This document shows, in pieces, positions 42,743 through 51,392 of a stretch of 64,000 bases of DNA. The position numbers and the translations under genes were made by a program. The notes below the pieces were generated by a model. That model did no database searches, was not told where the DNA came from, and worked only from the letters and a program-made list of their open reading frames with translations. The number at the start of each line of letters is the position of its first letter. The first letter of the stretch is position 1. This stretch comes from Cellulosimicrobium protaetiae (GTDB taxonomy: Bacteria > Actinomycetota > Actinomycetes > Actinomycetales > Cellulomonadaceae): NCBI RefSeq assembly GCF_009708005.2, contig NZ_CP052757.1, forward strand, positions 4,154,001 through 4,218,000, in the 5' to 3' direction.

Positions 42743-43495
42743 ATGCGCGTCGTTGGCCGCCTGCTCGCGCTCGCGACCCTGGGGGTCGTCACGACGACGC
42801 TCGCCGCGGCACCCGCCGTGGCCGACGACCGGGACGGGGGCGGCGGTCTCGCCGTGACCGTCGACGCCGTGTCGTTCGACGCGAGCAGGATCGAGCAGGA
42901 CTGGGGCTGGTACGGCTGGGTCGTGACCCGTCTCGACGGGTCGGGTGCCCGTCACCTCGGGGAAGGTTTCTCCTCGCGCGACGTCGAGGACGGCGTCCTC
43001 GAGCTGAAGATCCCGAGCCGCAACGGACAGTTCGCCGACGGCTACTGCATCACGTGGGTCCTCGTCCAGGGGATCGACCACCAGTTCGCGGACTGGAACG
43101 GGGACACACCCGTGTGCACGACCCCGCCGGCCCCCGACCCGACGACCCCGCCGCCGGCACCCGAGACCGGTCAGCCCGCGGAGGCGCAGCCTGCAGCCGA
43201 GGCCCCCGCCCCGGTCGTCGAGCAGCCGGAGCCGACGGCCGCCCCGGAGCCCGTCGTCACCGAGGAGCCGACGCAGGAACCGACGACCGAGGCCCCCGTC
43301 GAGCCCACCCCCACCGCGGAGCCCACGACGCCCCGGCCCGACCCGTCACGCACGCCCCTGACGTCCGCGGCCGAGCGCATGGCACCGCCCCCTCCCACGG
43401 AGGAGGCGTTCCCGACGCTCGCCGTGGTCGGCGTCGGCGGGCTCGTCGCCGCCGCCGCGGGTGGGGCGATCCTGCTCGTCCGTCGCGTCGGCTGA
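42743..43495 (+). CDS. Secreted, C-terminally membrane-anchored hypothetical protein
   Basis: A 250-residue exported protein of unknown function. Signal peptide (MRVVGRLLALATLGVVTTTL then AAAPAVA-DD, cleaved near residue 24), a folded part of about 100 residues (LAVTVDAVSFDASRIEQ, WYGWVVTRLDGS, NGQFADGYCITWVLVQGIDH with a Cys pair), a long Pro/Glu/Thr-rich linker (about 105-215) and a final membrane span (TLAVVGVGGLVAAAAGGAIL) with positive RR after it. No LPxTG is present, so it is anchored by the span. ATG 42743 is spaced five bases from GGAGG; the ATG three bases before is too close. Confidence 0.8.
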   Translation: MRVVGRLLALATLGVVTTTLAAAPAVADDRDGGGGLAVTVDAVSFDASRIEQDWGWYGWVVTRLDGSGARHLGEGFSSRDVEDGVLELKIPSRNGQFADGYCITWVLVQGIDHQFADWNGDTPVCTTPPAPDPTTPPPAPETGQPAEAQPAAEAPAPVVEQPEPTAAPEPVVTEEPTQEPTTEAPVEPTPTAEPTTPRPDPSRTPLTSAAERMAPPPPTEEAFPTLAVVGVGGLVAAAAGGAILLVRRVG

Positions 43496-43541
43496 TCACC
43501 GCGCTCGGCACACGCTCAGCGCATACGGGCGCAGCGCTCCT

Positions 43542-43590
43542 GGCGGCGCGGCGGCGCGGCGGCGCGGCGGCGCGGCGGCGCGGCGGCGCG
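43542..43590. repeat. 8-bp GC tandem repeat (about six copies)
   Basis: GGCGGCGC repeated without interruption between the secreted-protein gene and the tRNA. Purely GC with Z-DNA or hairpin potential; a likely slippage site. No coding role seen. Confidence 0.75.
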
Positions 43591-43633
43591 GACGAGAGCA
43601 GCCGGACGCCGCGGCCCCGGCGCCCCGCGACAC

Positions 43634-43662
43634 AAGAAAGGCCGGGTCCGAAGACCCGGCCT
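43634..43662 (-). terminator. Terminator of tRNA-Thr
   Basis: On the minus strand a 10-bp perfect stem AGGCCGGGTC / GACCCGGCCT with a TTCG loop is followed by TTCTTG, 13 bases after the tRNA 3' end. It is the only hairpin here with a good T-run. Confidence 0.85.
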
Positions 43663-43674
43663 GACCTGCCGTGA

Positions 43675-43750
43675 TGGAGCCGCCTAAGGGAATCGAACCC
43701 TTGACCTATTCATTACGAGTGAATCGCTCTGCCGACTGAGCTAAGGCGGC
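43675..43750 (-). tRNA. trnT: tRNA-Thr (anticodon CGT)
   Basis: Read on the minus strand, 43750 to 43675: acceptor GCCGCCT pairs with AGGCGGC, D-arm AGCTCAGTCGGCAGAGC, anticodon stem ATTCA/TGAAT with loop CTCGTAA (anticodon CGT, reading ACG), T-arm AAGGGTTCGATTCCCTT, discriminator T and an encoded CCA (43675-43677). 73 nt plus CCA. A hairpin terminator follows. All stems are intact. Confidence 0.97.
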
Positions 43751-43862
43751 GTGCTACGTCCCGGTCCGCTCCGCGAACCGCTGGCAACGAGCGCCTACTG
43801 TACCCAACGACCGGGCCAGATTCCAAAGCGGCCTCCTGGGCCGCCGTCGGGCACCCTCCGGG

Positions 43863-45413
43863 TCAGCAGCGCAGGCCGTCCTCGGGCACCGTCCCGTCCA
43901 CGAGGTAGGCGTCGACGGCGTCGCCGACGCACGCGTTCGAGCGGCCGTAGGCGGTGTGGCCCTCGCCCTCCCACGTGAGCAGGACGGCCGAGTCGAGCGT
44001 GTCCGCGAGCCCCTCGGCCCAGACGTACGGGGTGGCCGGGTCGTTCGTCGTCCCGATGACGACGACCGGCGCGGCGCCCTCGGCGTGCAGGTCGAACTCG
44101 GGCTCTGCCACGGGGTACGCCCAGCCGTCGCACGTGAGGCCGCCGAACGCGAAGAACGAGCCCATCGTGGGTGCCGCCTCCTCGAGGCGCTCGAGCTGGG
44201 CCTGCATCGCCTCGGGGTCGTCGTCCTGGCGACCGTCGAGGCAGTTGACCGCGCGGAACGCCTCCGACGAGTTGGACGAGTACGTCCCGTCCGCGTTGCG
44301 GTCGTTGTAGAAGTCGGCCAGGTAGAGCAGCAGGTTGCCCGTGCCCTCCTCGAACGCCTCCGTGAGCGCCTGCGTCAGCACCGGCCAGCTCTGGTCGTTG
44401 TACAGCGTCACCGCGATGCCGTAGAAGCCGAGCGTCTGCGTCACGCGACGCTCGGAGTCGGTCGGCAGCGGGTTCGCCTTCGCGGCGTCGAGCAGGCTGC
44501 GGATCTGCCGCATCCCCTGGTCCGCGTCCCCGCGCAGCGGGCACTCGCCCCCGGCCTGGCAGTCCTCGACGTACGCGCGCAGCGCGTCCTCGAAGCCGAC
44601 CGCCTGCTGCTCGGAGATCGTGTCCGGGTCGAGCGTCGTGTCGATCGCGCCGTCGAGCACGAGCCGGCCGACCTTCTCCGGGAAGAGCCCCGCGTACGTC
44701 GCCCCGAGCTGCGTCCCGTAGGAGTACCCGAGGTAGGCGAGCTTCTCGTCGCCGAGCACGGCTCGGAGCATGTCCATGTCGCGCGCGGCGCTCTGCGTGT
44801 CGACCTGTCCGAGCAGGTCGCCCGTGTTCTCGGCGCACGCGTCGGCCCACGCCCGACGGTCCTCCGCGAGCGCCTCCAGGCCGGCCTCGTCGGTGTCGTA
44901 GTCGCGCGACAGGGACTCGTCCTTCGCGGCGTCGTCGAGGCACACCACGGACGAGGACAGCCCGACGCCGCGCGGGTCGAACCCGACGAGGTCGTAGGCC
45001 TCGGTGACGCGCTCGCCCACCGTCGGCGCGAGGGTCGCGATGAAGTCGACGCCGGAGGCGCCGGGGCCGCCCGGGTTCGTCAGCAGGGAACCGATGCGCT
45101 CCCCCGTCGCCGGCAGGCGCTTGAGCGCGAGCTCGATCTCCCCCGCGCCGGGGTCCGCCCACGACAGGGGCGCGCGCGCCGTCGTGCACTCCCAGCCCCC
45201 GCCGCAGTCCTCCCAGGCGAGGCCCTGCCCGTAGAAGTCCTCGAACCCCTCGGGTCCCGTCTCGCCCGTCCCGGCCGCGGCGGTCGCGACGTCGTCCACC
45301 GGGGTCTGCTGCTTCGGCGGCACCGAGCACGCCCCGACGACGAGGGCGAGGACGAGGGTCGCGGCGCAGGCCAGCGCGCGGCGAGCGGGGCGGCGGGAGA
45401 GGGGGGTCGTCAC
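43863..45413 (-). CDS. TAP-like alpha/beta hydrolase lipoprotein (tripeptidyl aminopeptidase-type)
   Basis: A 516-residue exported hydrolase. Leader RRPARRALACAATLVLALVVGAC ends in a lipobox with Cys near 29 (written here only to locate it; the hydrophobic core is about 12-28). The alpha/beta domain shows LTNPGGPGASG (oxyanion loop), FDPRGVGLSS, nucleophile elbow GYSYGTQ with Ser at about 231, acid in IGTTNDPATPY and His in EGEGHTAYG. The TAP-like C-terminal domain and several Cys (disulfides) match the secreted mycolyl-type peptidase family common in actinobacteria. GTG 45413 sits just before the basic residues; GTGs at 45443 and 45434 are also possible. Substrate is probably a peptide or ester in the envelope. 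Confidence 0.9.
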   Translation of the reverse strand: MTTPLSRRPARRALACAATLVLALVVGACSVPPKQQTPVDDVATAAAGTGETGPEGFEDFYGQGLAWEDCGGGWECTTARAPLSWADPGAGEIELALKRLPATGERIGSLLTNPGGPGASGVDFIATLAPTVGERVTEAYDLVGFDPRGVGLSSSVVCLDDAAKDESLSRDYDTDEAGLEALAEDRRAWADACAENTGDLLGQVDTQSAARDMDMLRAVLGDEKLAYLGYSYGTQLGATYAGLFPEKVGRLVLDGAIDTTLDPDTISEQQAVGFEDALRAYVEDCQAGGECPLRGDADQGMRQIRSLLDAAKANPLPTDSERRVTQTLGFYGIAVTLYNDQSWPVLTQALTEAFEEGTGNLLLYLADFYNDRNADGTYSSNSSEAFRAVNCLDGRQDDDPEAMQAQLERLEEAAPTMGSFFAFGGLTCDGWAYPVAEPEFDLHAEGAAPVVVIGTTNDPATPYVWAEGLADTLDSAVLLTWEGEGHTAYGRSNACVGDAVDAYLVDGTVPEDGLRC

Positions 45414-45502
45414 CCGGACACGGTAGCCGCTCACCCTGCGCACGCGGGACGGTCCCGCCGGGGCGGGACCGTCCTTTCACGCGCTCTTCACCGCAGCGGC
45501 GG

Positions 45503-46096
45503 CTACTCCTCGACCCAGACCGACTCGCCGGTCGCGCCGTCCGCCGCGGGTGGCACGGCGACGGTCCCGCCGTCGCCCAGGACGACGCTCACCTCGCCGC
45601 TCGCGTCGACGTCGTCGGGCACCTCGACCACGGACGTCGCGGGCACGTAGTCCATGGTGCACGGCGTGTCCGGGGCGATCTCGACGAACGTCACGACGAC
45701 GTCGCCGCCCTGCACCGCGGCCTCGTCCTCCGCGAGCACGGGGCACGTGCTCGACCCGTACGTCACGACGAACAGCAGCCCGGGCTCCGCGCTCCACGCG
45801 GCGCCGGTCCCGCCCTCCGTCGGTGCGTCGACGCCCGGAGGCAGGCCCTTGCCGTGCGCGCCCACGACGACGTCCATCGTCGCGGCCTCCGGCAGGCCCT
45901 CCTCCTCGGAGGCGTCGTCCGACGGGTCGTCGGACGCGTCCTCGCCCGGCTCGGTGGACTCCTCGGAGGCGGACGTGTCGTCCCCGCCGCCGTCGGTGTC
46001 GGAGGCGCACGCCCCCAGCAGGCCGACCGCGAGGACGAGCGAGAGCGCTGACGCGGCGCGGGCCGTCCGGGAGACGGGGCGGCGGACGGGAACCAT
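45503..46096 (-). CDS. Hypothetical lipoprotein
   Basis: A 197-residue exported protein of unknown function. Signal sequence RPVSRTARAASALSLVLAVG ends with the lipobox LLGAC (Cys about 29). An Asp/Glu/Ser-rich linker (DTDGGGDDTSASEESTEPG) precedes a domain with two Cys-containing strands (SSTCPVL, DTPCTMDY) that probably form a disulfide, and a strand-rich end (VVLGDGGTVAVPPA). It resembles generic actinobacterial 'lipoprotein with unknown beta-sandwich'. ATG 46096 with GAGGAG seven bases upstream. It lies on the opposite strand to the LtrA gene. Confidence 0.78.
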   Translation of the reverse strand: MVPVRRPVSRTARAASALSLVLAVGLLGACASDTDGGGDDTSASEESTEPGEDASDDPSDDASEEEGLPEAATMDVVVGAHGKGLPPGVDAPTEGGTGAAWSAEPGLLFVVTYGSSTCPVLAEDEAAVQGGDVVVTFVEIAPDTPCTMDYVPATSVVEVPDDVDASGEVSVVLGDGGTVAVPPAADGATGESVWVEE

Positions 46097-46224
46097 GGGG
46101 CACTCCTCGGTCGACGACGGGTGGCGCGACCATCGTGGTCCCTCGCCGCGCGTCGTGCGCGGCGAAACCGCGACGCGCCGGGCGATCGTGACCGGACGGT
46201 GACCCGGGGTGGGAGCATCCCCGC

Positions 46225-47457
46225 ATGGACGCACCGCTCACGGCTCCTGGTCCCGCGCCACGCTGGGGACTGCGCACCGACCTCCTGCGGCACGGCGACA
46301 GCGGCGACTCGAGCCGCGTCGGCTACGTCGAGCTCTTCTTCGACCTCGTCTTCGTCTTCGCGGTCACGCAGCTCTCGCACGGCCTCATCGAGCACCCGGG
46401 CGCCGAGACCCTCGCGCACACCCTCGTCCTGGGCGTCGCCGTGTGGTGGGTGTGGGTCGACACGATGTGGGTGACGAACTGGCTCGACCCCGAGCGGGCC
46501 GCCGTCCGGGCGATGCTCATCGTCCTCATGCTGCTCGGCCTCGTGCTCGCGAGCGCCATCCCCGAGGCGTTCGGCGACAAGGCCCTGCTGTTCGCGGTCA
46601 TGCTCGTGACGATGCAGGTGGGGCGCAGCGTGTTCGTCATGGTCGCCATGGGGCGGGTCTGGCCCGAGAACGCGCTGAACTTCGTCCGCATCTCGGTCTG
46701 GCTCGTCGTCTCGGGGACCTTCTGGGTCGCGGGCGCGCTCCTGGAGGAGCAGCGGCTCGCCCTCTGGGCCGTGGCAGCGGCGATCGACCTGGCGGGCCCG
46801 CGCGCGATGTTCTGGCTCCCGGGCCTCGGGGCGTCGCGCGCGAGCACGTGGGTCGTGCGGGGCGAGCACATGGCGGAGCGCGTCAGCCTGTTCGTCATCA
46901 TCTGCCTCGGCGAGTCGATCATCGTCACGGGCGCCGCGTTCGCGGAGCTCCCGCTCGACGCGACGACCGTCTCCGCGTTCTGCTCCGCGTTCGCGAGCAC
47001 GGTGCTCATGTGGTTGCTGTTCTTCGACCGCTCCGAGCGGCGCGCGACCGAGTACTTCACGTCGCGCGACGAGCGCGGCATGGTGGCGCAGACGGCGTAC
47101 ACGTACGTGCCGTTCGTCATCGTGACGGGCATCGTGCTCACGGCGGTCGCTGACGAGCTCGTCCTGCTCCACCCGCTGGGTCACGACGGCGCGGGCCACG
47201 CCGACGCCTGGACGGCCGCGCTCGTGTGCGGTGCGGCGGCGACGTACCTCGTCGGGAACGCGCTGTTCCGCCGGGCGACCGGCGGGGCGTGGTCCGTCCC
47301 CCACCTCCTGGGAGCCCTGGCGGTGGGCGTGCTCTTCGTGACGCACTCCTGGCTCACCCCGCTCACGCTCAACTGGGTCACGGACGGCATCCTGCTCGCC
47401 GTCATCGTGGGCGACGTGGTGCGGGCGCGGCGCCGGGCGGAGGCGGAGCCGGGGTGA
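46225..47457 (+). CDS. Low-temperature requirement A (LtrA) family membrane protein
   Basis: A 410-residue integral membrane protein with about ten to twelve spans, of the LtrA family. The family start VGYVELFFDLVFVFAVTQLSHGL is present, as is the EHMAERVSLFVIICLGESIIVTG segment and the C-terminal HSWLTPL span. Function is unknown; the family name comes from a Listeria mutant with a low-temperature growth defect. ATG 46225. It is followed by a short stem (ACCCGG/CCGGGC region near 47495-47515) that may end the transcript. The next gene starts 150 bp later. Confidence 0.92.
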   Translation: MDAPLTAPGPAPRWGLRTDLLRHGDSGDSSRVGYVELFFDLVFVFAVTQLSHGLIEHPGAETLAHTLVLGVAVWWVWVDTMWVTNWLDPERAAVRAMLIVLMLLGLVLASAIPEAFGDKALLFAVMLVTMQVGRSVFVMVAMGRVWPENALNFVRISVWLVVSGTFWVAGALLEEQRLALWAVAAAIDLAGPRAMFWLPGLGASRASTWVVRGEHMAERVSLFVIICLGESIIVTGAAFAELPLDATTVSAFCSAFASTVLMWLLFFDRSERRATEYFTSRDERGMVAQTAYTYVPFVIVTGIVLTAVADELVLLHPLGHDGAGHADAWTAALVCGAAATYLVGNALFRRATGGAWSVPHLLGALAVGVLFVTHSWLTPLTLNWVTDGILLAVIVGDVVRARRRAEAEPG

Positions 47458-47606
47458 TCCGCACCGAGTGGCGGAGTACGGGACGTTCGCGTGCTTCACC
47501 CGGCTTTCACCGGGCGCGAACCCTCCATCGTCGCTAGGTTCGCCCTGTTGGAGCGCGGCAGCCGGCCGTGCGCAGGTACGGGGATCCGTCGAGAAAGGGC
47601 GCGACC

Positions 47607-47981
47607 GTGGACTTCTGGGACTTCTTCTGGCTCCTCGTCTGGAGCTTCTTCTTCATCGCCTACCTCATCGTGCTCTTCCAGATCATCGCGGACCTGTTCC
47701 GTGACCGTGAGCTCTCGGGCTGGTGGAAGGCACTGTGGATCATCTTCCTCATCTTCCTGCCCATCCTGGCGTCGCTCGTCTACCTCATCGCCCGCGGGCG
47801 CGGGATGGCGGAGCGGCAGGCGGCCGCGGTCGTGCAGGCGAAGCAGGACACCGACGCGTACATCCGGCAGGTCGCGAACACGTCGCCGGCCGAGCAGATC
47901 ACGCACGCGAAGGCGCTCCTCGACTCGGGCGCCATCACGCCCGAGGAGTTCGCGCAGCTCAAGGCCAAGGCGCTCGCCTGA
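47607..47981 (+). CDS. Small membrane protein with PLDc_N and SHOCT domains
   Basis: A 124-residue protein: two membrane spans in a PLDc_N-type hydrophobic hairpin (FFWLLVWSFFFIAYLIVLFQ and KALWIIFLIFLPILASLVYLIARG), a helical linker, and a C-terminal SHOCT motif (QITHAKALLDSGAITPEEFAQLKAKALA is a textbook example; short helical oligomerisation). It is a common actinobacterial small membrane protein of unknown role. GTG 47607 is used because AAAGGG lies about nine bases upstream and it precedes the first span. Confidence 0.88.
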   Translation: MDFWDFFWLLVWSFFFIAYLIVLFQIIADLFRDRELSGWWKALWIIFLIFLPILASLVYLIARGRGMAERQAAAVVQAKQDTDAYIRQVANTSPAEQITHAKALLDSGAITPEEFAQLKAKALA

Positions 47982-48038
47982 CGGACGCCGCGTGACCGGA
48001 CGGGTCGGTCGCCCCCGGGCGAGCGGCCCGTCCGGTCA

Positions 48039-49175
48039 TCAGCCCTGGGGGCGCAGCGCGACGACCATCGCCTCGACGGCGAGCAGCGGCGCGACGTTGC
48101 CCTCGAGCCGCTCGCGCGCCACGCCGATCGCGTCCATCCGCCGCACGGTCTGCTCGGGCGTGGAGTCCTCGGCGAGCGAGCGCACCGTCTCGGCCAGCTC
48201 GCTGTTGACGAGCTCGACCTCGGCCCCGAGCTGGACCACGAGCACGTCGCGGTAGAGCGACAGCAGGTCGACCATGGCACGGTCGAGCACGTCGCGCTGG
48301 TGCCGCGTCGCACGCCGCTTCTGGTCGGCCTCGAGGTCGCGGAGCTGGGACCGCAGGCGGGGTGGGAGCGTCTCGCCGTCGGCGACGCCCAGGGCACGCA
48401 GCAGCTCCGCCTTCTCGGCCGCGTCGCGCTCCTCGGTCGCCGACCTCGCCTCGGCCTGCGCGAGGTCCACGAGCTCCCCGGCGGCGAGCACGGCGTCGCC
48501 CACGCCCCGGACGCGGCGCGCGAGCGAGAGCACGGACGTCCGTCGCTCGCGGGCCCCCGCGTCGCGGGCGAGCCGGCGCGCGAGACCGATGTGGCTCTGC
48601 GCCGCGCGCGCGGCGACGAGCGCGACGTGCTCGTCGACGCCGTCGCGCTGGACCAGCAGCCCGGCGACCGCCTCGACCGGCGGCACCCGCAGCACCACTC
48701 CGCGGCAGCGCGAGCGGATCGTGACGAGCACGTCCTGCGGGCTCGGGGCGCACAGGATCCACACCGTGTGCGGGGCGGGCTCCTCGATCGCCTTGAGCAG
48801 CACGTTCGTCGTGCGCTCCGCCATGCGGTCGGCGTCCTCGACGACGATGACGCGCCGCCGGCCCTGGGACGGGCTGCGGCTCGCGACCGTCACGAGGTCG
48901 CGCACCTCGTCGATCTTGATCGTCACGAGCTCGGTCGCGACGAGCGTCACGTCCGGGTGCGTCCCCGCCAGCGTCGTGCGGCACGCCTGGCAGTGCCCGC
49001 ACCCGCCCTGCTCGCACTGCAGCGCGGCGGCGAACGCGCGCGCGGCGTTCGAGCGGCCCGACCCGGGCGGGCCCGTGAGCAGCCACGCGTGCGTCATCGC
49101 GGCAGGGTCGGTCGCGGCGGCGCTCAGGGTCGCGACGGCCTGCTCCTGCCCGACGACGTCGTCCCAGACGGTCAT
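48039..49175 (-). CDS. holB: DNA polymerase III subunit delta-prime
   Basis: A 378-residue clamp-loader subunit. N-terminal AAA+ domain with VWDDVVGQEQAVATL, P-loop-like GPPGSGRS (35-42, Arg in place of Lys, so it probably does not bind ATP, as expected of delta-prime), a zinc site C54-C59-C62-C65, and the arginine-finger region AERTTNVLLKAIEEP followed by the sensor ILCAPSPQDVLVTIRSRC. It joins gamma/tau and delta to load the sliding clamp. ATG 49175 overlaps the tmk TGA. It is downstream of tmk as in most actinobacteria. Confidence 0.94.
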   Translation of the reverse strand: MTVWDDVVGQEQAVATLSAAATDPAAMTHAWLLTGPPGSGRSNAARAFAAALQCEQGGCGHCQACRTTLAGTHPDVTLVATELVTIKIDEVRDLVTVASRSPSQGRRRVIVVEDADRMAERTTNVLLKAIEEPAPHTVWILCAPSPQDVLVTIRSRCRGVVLRVPPVEAVAGLLVQRDGVDEHVALVAARAAQSHIGLARRLARDAGARERRTSVLSLARRVRGVGDAVLAAGELVDLAQAEARSATEERDAAEKAELLRALGVADGETLPPRLRSQLRDLEADQKRRATRHQRDVLDRAMVDLLSLYRDVLVVQLGAEVELVNSELAETVRSLAEDSTPEQTVRRMDAIGVARERLEGNVAPLLAVEAMVVALRPQG

Positions 49176-49945
49176 GCGCGCGTCGCCCCGCTCCCGGTCG
49201 CCGGACCGGTCGGGGTCTCGGGCAAGAGACCGACGCCCGGGGTGTAGCCGATCGCGCTGTCGGTGTCGTCGAAGCCGTCGTCCGAGTCGGCGGCGACCGT
49301 GTCCTCGGCCTCCTCGACGACGGGCGTGAGCTCGAGCCGGGCCGCGACGTCGACCCGGATCTGCGCCTGGAGGTCGCCGATCGTCGCCGACGCGTCGAGC
49401 ACGATCCAGCGCTCCGGGTCCGCCGCCGCGCGGGCGAGGAACGCCTCGCGCGTGCGGCGGTGGAACTCGGCCCCCGCGCGTTCGAGCCGGTCGTGCTGGC
49501 GGCGGATCCGTGCCGCGGCCGCCGCGGGGTCGAGGTCGAGCAGGATCGTGACGTCCGGCATGAGGTCCTGGACGGCCCAGCGCGAGATGAGCTCGACCTC
49601 GTCCGCGCCGAGCTCGCGGCCCCCGGACTGGTACGCGACGGAGGAGTCGAGGTAACGGTCCGTCACCACGATCGCGCCGCGCTCGAGCGCCGGGCGCACG
49701 AGGCTCGCGACGTGGTGCGCGCGGTCGGCGGCGTAGATCAGCGCCTCGGTGCGCGGGTCCATGTCCTGCCCGTGCAGCACCGCGGCGCGCAGCTCCTTGC
49801 CGAGCTCGGTCCCGCCCGGCTCGCGCGTCAGCACGACCTCGCGCCCCGTGAGCTCGCCGAGCCACTGCCCGAGCAGGCGCGCCTGCGTCGACTTGCCGAC
49901 GCCGTCGCCGCCCTCGAAGGAGATGAAGTACCCGGGTGCGCTCAC
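49172..49945 (-). CDS. tmk: Thymidylate kinase
   Basis: A 257-residue dTMP kinase. P-loop FEGGDGVGKST (about 10-20), LTREPGGTELG (DR-type motif), IYAADRAHH, VTDRYLDSSVAYQSGGREL and LID-region REL RRTREAFLARA are all conserved. It makes dTDP for DNA synthesis. A C-terminal extension of about 50 residues, acidic then Pro/Thr-rich, is not part of the fold. GTG 49945 is preferred because AGGGTGG precedes it and it starts just before the P-loop strand; GTG 49975 is an alternative. It is co-directional with holB and overlaps it. Confidence 0.94.
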   Translation of the reverse strand: MSAPGYFISFEGGDGVGKSTQARLLGQWLGELTGREVVLTREPGGTELGKELRAAVLHGQDMDPRTEALIYAADRAHHVASLVRPALERGAIVVTDRYLDSSVAYQSGGRELGADEVELISRWAVQDLMPDVTILLDLDPAAAAARIRRQHDRLERAGAEFHRRTREAFLARAAADPERWIVLDASATIGDLQAQIRVDVAARLELTPVVEEAEDTVAADSDDGFDDTDSAIGYTPGVGLLPETPTGPATGSGATRA

Positions 49946-50004
49946 GGCGTCCACCCTAGCCGCGGCGTCGGACACGGGTGCGGCCGCGGGCTAGCCTCGG
50001 GGAC

Positions 50005-50715
50005 ATGCCCGACCCCGCTGCCACGCCCCGTCCCCTGCCCTCGCCCGGCGACGCGTTCGCCGGACGCACGTTCGACGCCGTGCTGTTCGACATGGACGGC
50101 ACGCTCATCGACTCCGTCCCGGCGGTCGACCGGAACTGGCGGCGCTGGGCGGCGGAGCACGGCCTGCCCGACCCCGAGGAGTTCCAGGTCCAGCACGGCA
50201 CCCCGGCGCGCACGCTCATCGCGGAGCTCCTGCCGGAGGACGGGGTCGAGTCGGCGTACGACCGCATCCACGCGCTCGAGCTCGAGGACAACGAGGGCGT
50301 GACGATCCTGCCCGGGACGCGGGACGCGCTCGCCACGCTGCCGCAGGAACGGCACGCGATCGTCACGTCCTGCACGCGCCCGCTCGCCGCGGCCCGCATG
50401 GCGGCGTCGGGGCTCGTCGCACCGTCCGTGGTGGTCACGGCCGACGACGTCGCCCACGGCAAGCCCGACCCGGACCCGTTCCTGCTCGGCGCGGAGCGGC
50501 TGGGCGTGGACCCGGCGCGCTGCCTCGTCGTCGAGGACGCACCGGCCGGGATCGCCGCGGCGCGCGCCGCCGGGTGCGCCGTGCTCGCGGTGACGGGGAC
50601 GCACTCGGCGGCCGAGCTCGCGGCGGCGTCCCCCGCGCCCGACGCCCTGGCGACGGGCCTCGGGGCGGTCCGCTTCGCCGTCGGGCCGGACGGCGTCCGC
50701 GTCACGGACGCCTGA
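50005..50715 (+). CDS. HAD-family hydrolase, phosphoglycolate phosphatase-like
   Basis: A 236-residue haloacid-dehalogenase superfamily phosphatase. Motif I D29-M-D31-G-T (LFDMDGTLIDS), motif II TSCTRP (Ser/Thr), motif III Lys in GKPDPDPF and motif IV VVEDAPAGI are complete. A small helical cap lies between motifs I and II. It probably dephosphorylates a sugar phosphate; related enzymes act on glycerol-phosphate or glucose-phosphate analogues. ATG 50005, after GGGGAC. It is divergent from tmk and converges on the MarR gene. Confidence 0.93.
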   Translation: MPDPAATPRPLPSPGDAFAGRTFDAVLFDMDGTLIDSVPAVDRNWRRWAAEHGLPDPEEFQVQHGTPARTLIAELLPEDGVESAYDRIHALELEDNEGVTILPGTRDALATLPQERHAIVTSCTRPLAAARMAASGLVAPSVVVTADDVAHGKPDPDPFLLGAERLGVDPARCLVVEDAPAGIAAARAAGCAVLAVTGTHSAAELAAASPAPDALATGLGAVRFAVGPDGVRVTDA

Positions 50716-50802
50716 CCCTCCCGCCGAGCAGGGGGTTGTCTCTCGTCCTAGGCGCCTGACGGGCCAGAACCGCGTGCTCGGCAGGCGGCAGACGCACGGT
50801 CG

Positions 50803-51306
50803 TCAGTAGACGCCCGCGCGCAGCGCGGCCGCGACGACCTTGGACGCCGCGGCGTGGACCTCGGCGAGCTCGTCCAGGCTGAGCCCCGTGGCCGCGACGA
50901 TCGACGGGGGGATGCGCTCGGCGTCGCGGCGGCGCGCGCGGCCCTCGGCGGTGAGCGTCACACGGACCTGGCGACCGTCGTCGGGCGAGCGCGAGCGGCG
51001 CACGTAGCCGAGCGCCTCCAGCCGTTTGAGGAGCGGCGAGAGCGTCCCGGCGTCGAGGTGCAGCCTGCCCGCGAGGTCGCCGACGGTCGACGTCGTGCCG
51101 GCCGCGTCGTCCTGCCAGAGCGCGAGGAGCACGAGGTACTGCGGGTGCGTGATGCCGAGCGGCTCGAGCAGGGGGCGGTACAGCGCGACCATGCCGCGCG
51201 CACCCGCGGAGAGCGCGAAGCAGACCTGCGCCTCGAGCGCGAGGGGGTCGGCGAACAGCGTGCCCGCTCCCCGCGCGACCGTCACGTCGACCTCGTCACC
51301 CGCCAT
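50803..51306 (-). CDS. MarR-family transcriptional regulator
   Basis: A 167-residue winged-helix protein. The DNA-binding part spans about residues 50-110 (TVGDLAGRLHLDAGTLSPLLKRLEALGYVRRSRSPDDGRQVRVTLT), with GITHPQYLVLLALWQDDA before it. A Cys in the N-terminal helix (QVCFALSAGARG, about 29) is placed as in OhrR-type redox sensors, which bind organic peroxides, so such a role is possible. ATG 51306; an upstream GTG extension exists. A 27-bp palindrome lies directly upstream, between it and a divergent small gene, which fits autorepression and control of that gene. Confidence 0.9.
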   Translation of the reverse strand: MAGDEVDVTVARGAGTLFADPLALEAQVCFALSAGARGMVALYRPLLEPLGITHPQYLVLLALWQDDAAGTTSTVGDLAGRLHLDAGTLSPLLKRLEALGYVRRSRSPDDGRQVRVTLTAEGRARRRDAERIPPSIVAATGLSLDELAEVHAAASKVVAAALRAGVY

Positions 51307-51336
51307 GGCGCCATGGTACCGAGGATCGCGGTATTC

Positions 51337-51363
51337 TTGGCACACCAATGATTGGTGCACCAA
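51337..51363. promoter_or_regulatory. MarR operator, 27-bp near-palindrome
   Basis: The core CACCAATGATTGGTG (51343-51357) is a perfect palindrome about a central G; it extends on both sides to TTGG (51337) and CCAA (51363) with one mismatch pair. It lies between the divergent MarR gene and the 69-residue ORF. Confidence 0.8.
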
Positions 51364-51392
51364 CGACCGTCGACCCAGCAGCGGAGGACACC

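Noticed and set aside
43542-43590. GC 8-mer repeat as a regulatory element of the tRNA
   Set aside because: It is downstream of the tRNA terminator and looks like simple slippage sequence.
43956-45650. A 564-codon plus-strand frame opposite the TAP-type hydrolase
   Set aside because: Shadow ORF; the minus strand encodes a complete hydrolase with lipobox and triad.
49064-49090. Walker A Lys to Arg change in holB as a sign of inactivation
   Set aside because: Delta-prime subunits normally do not hydrolyse ATP and often have altered P-loops. This is ordinary for the family.
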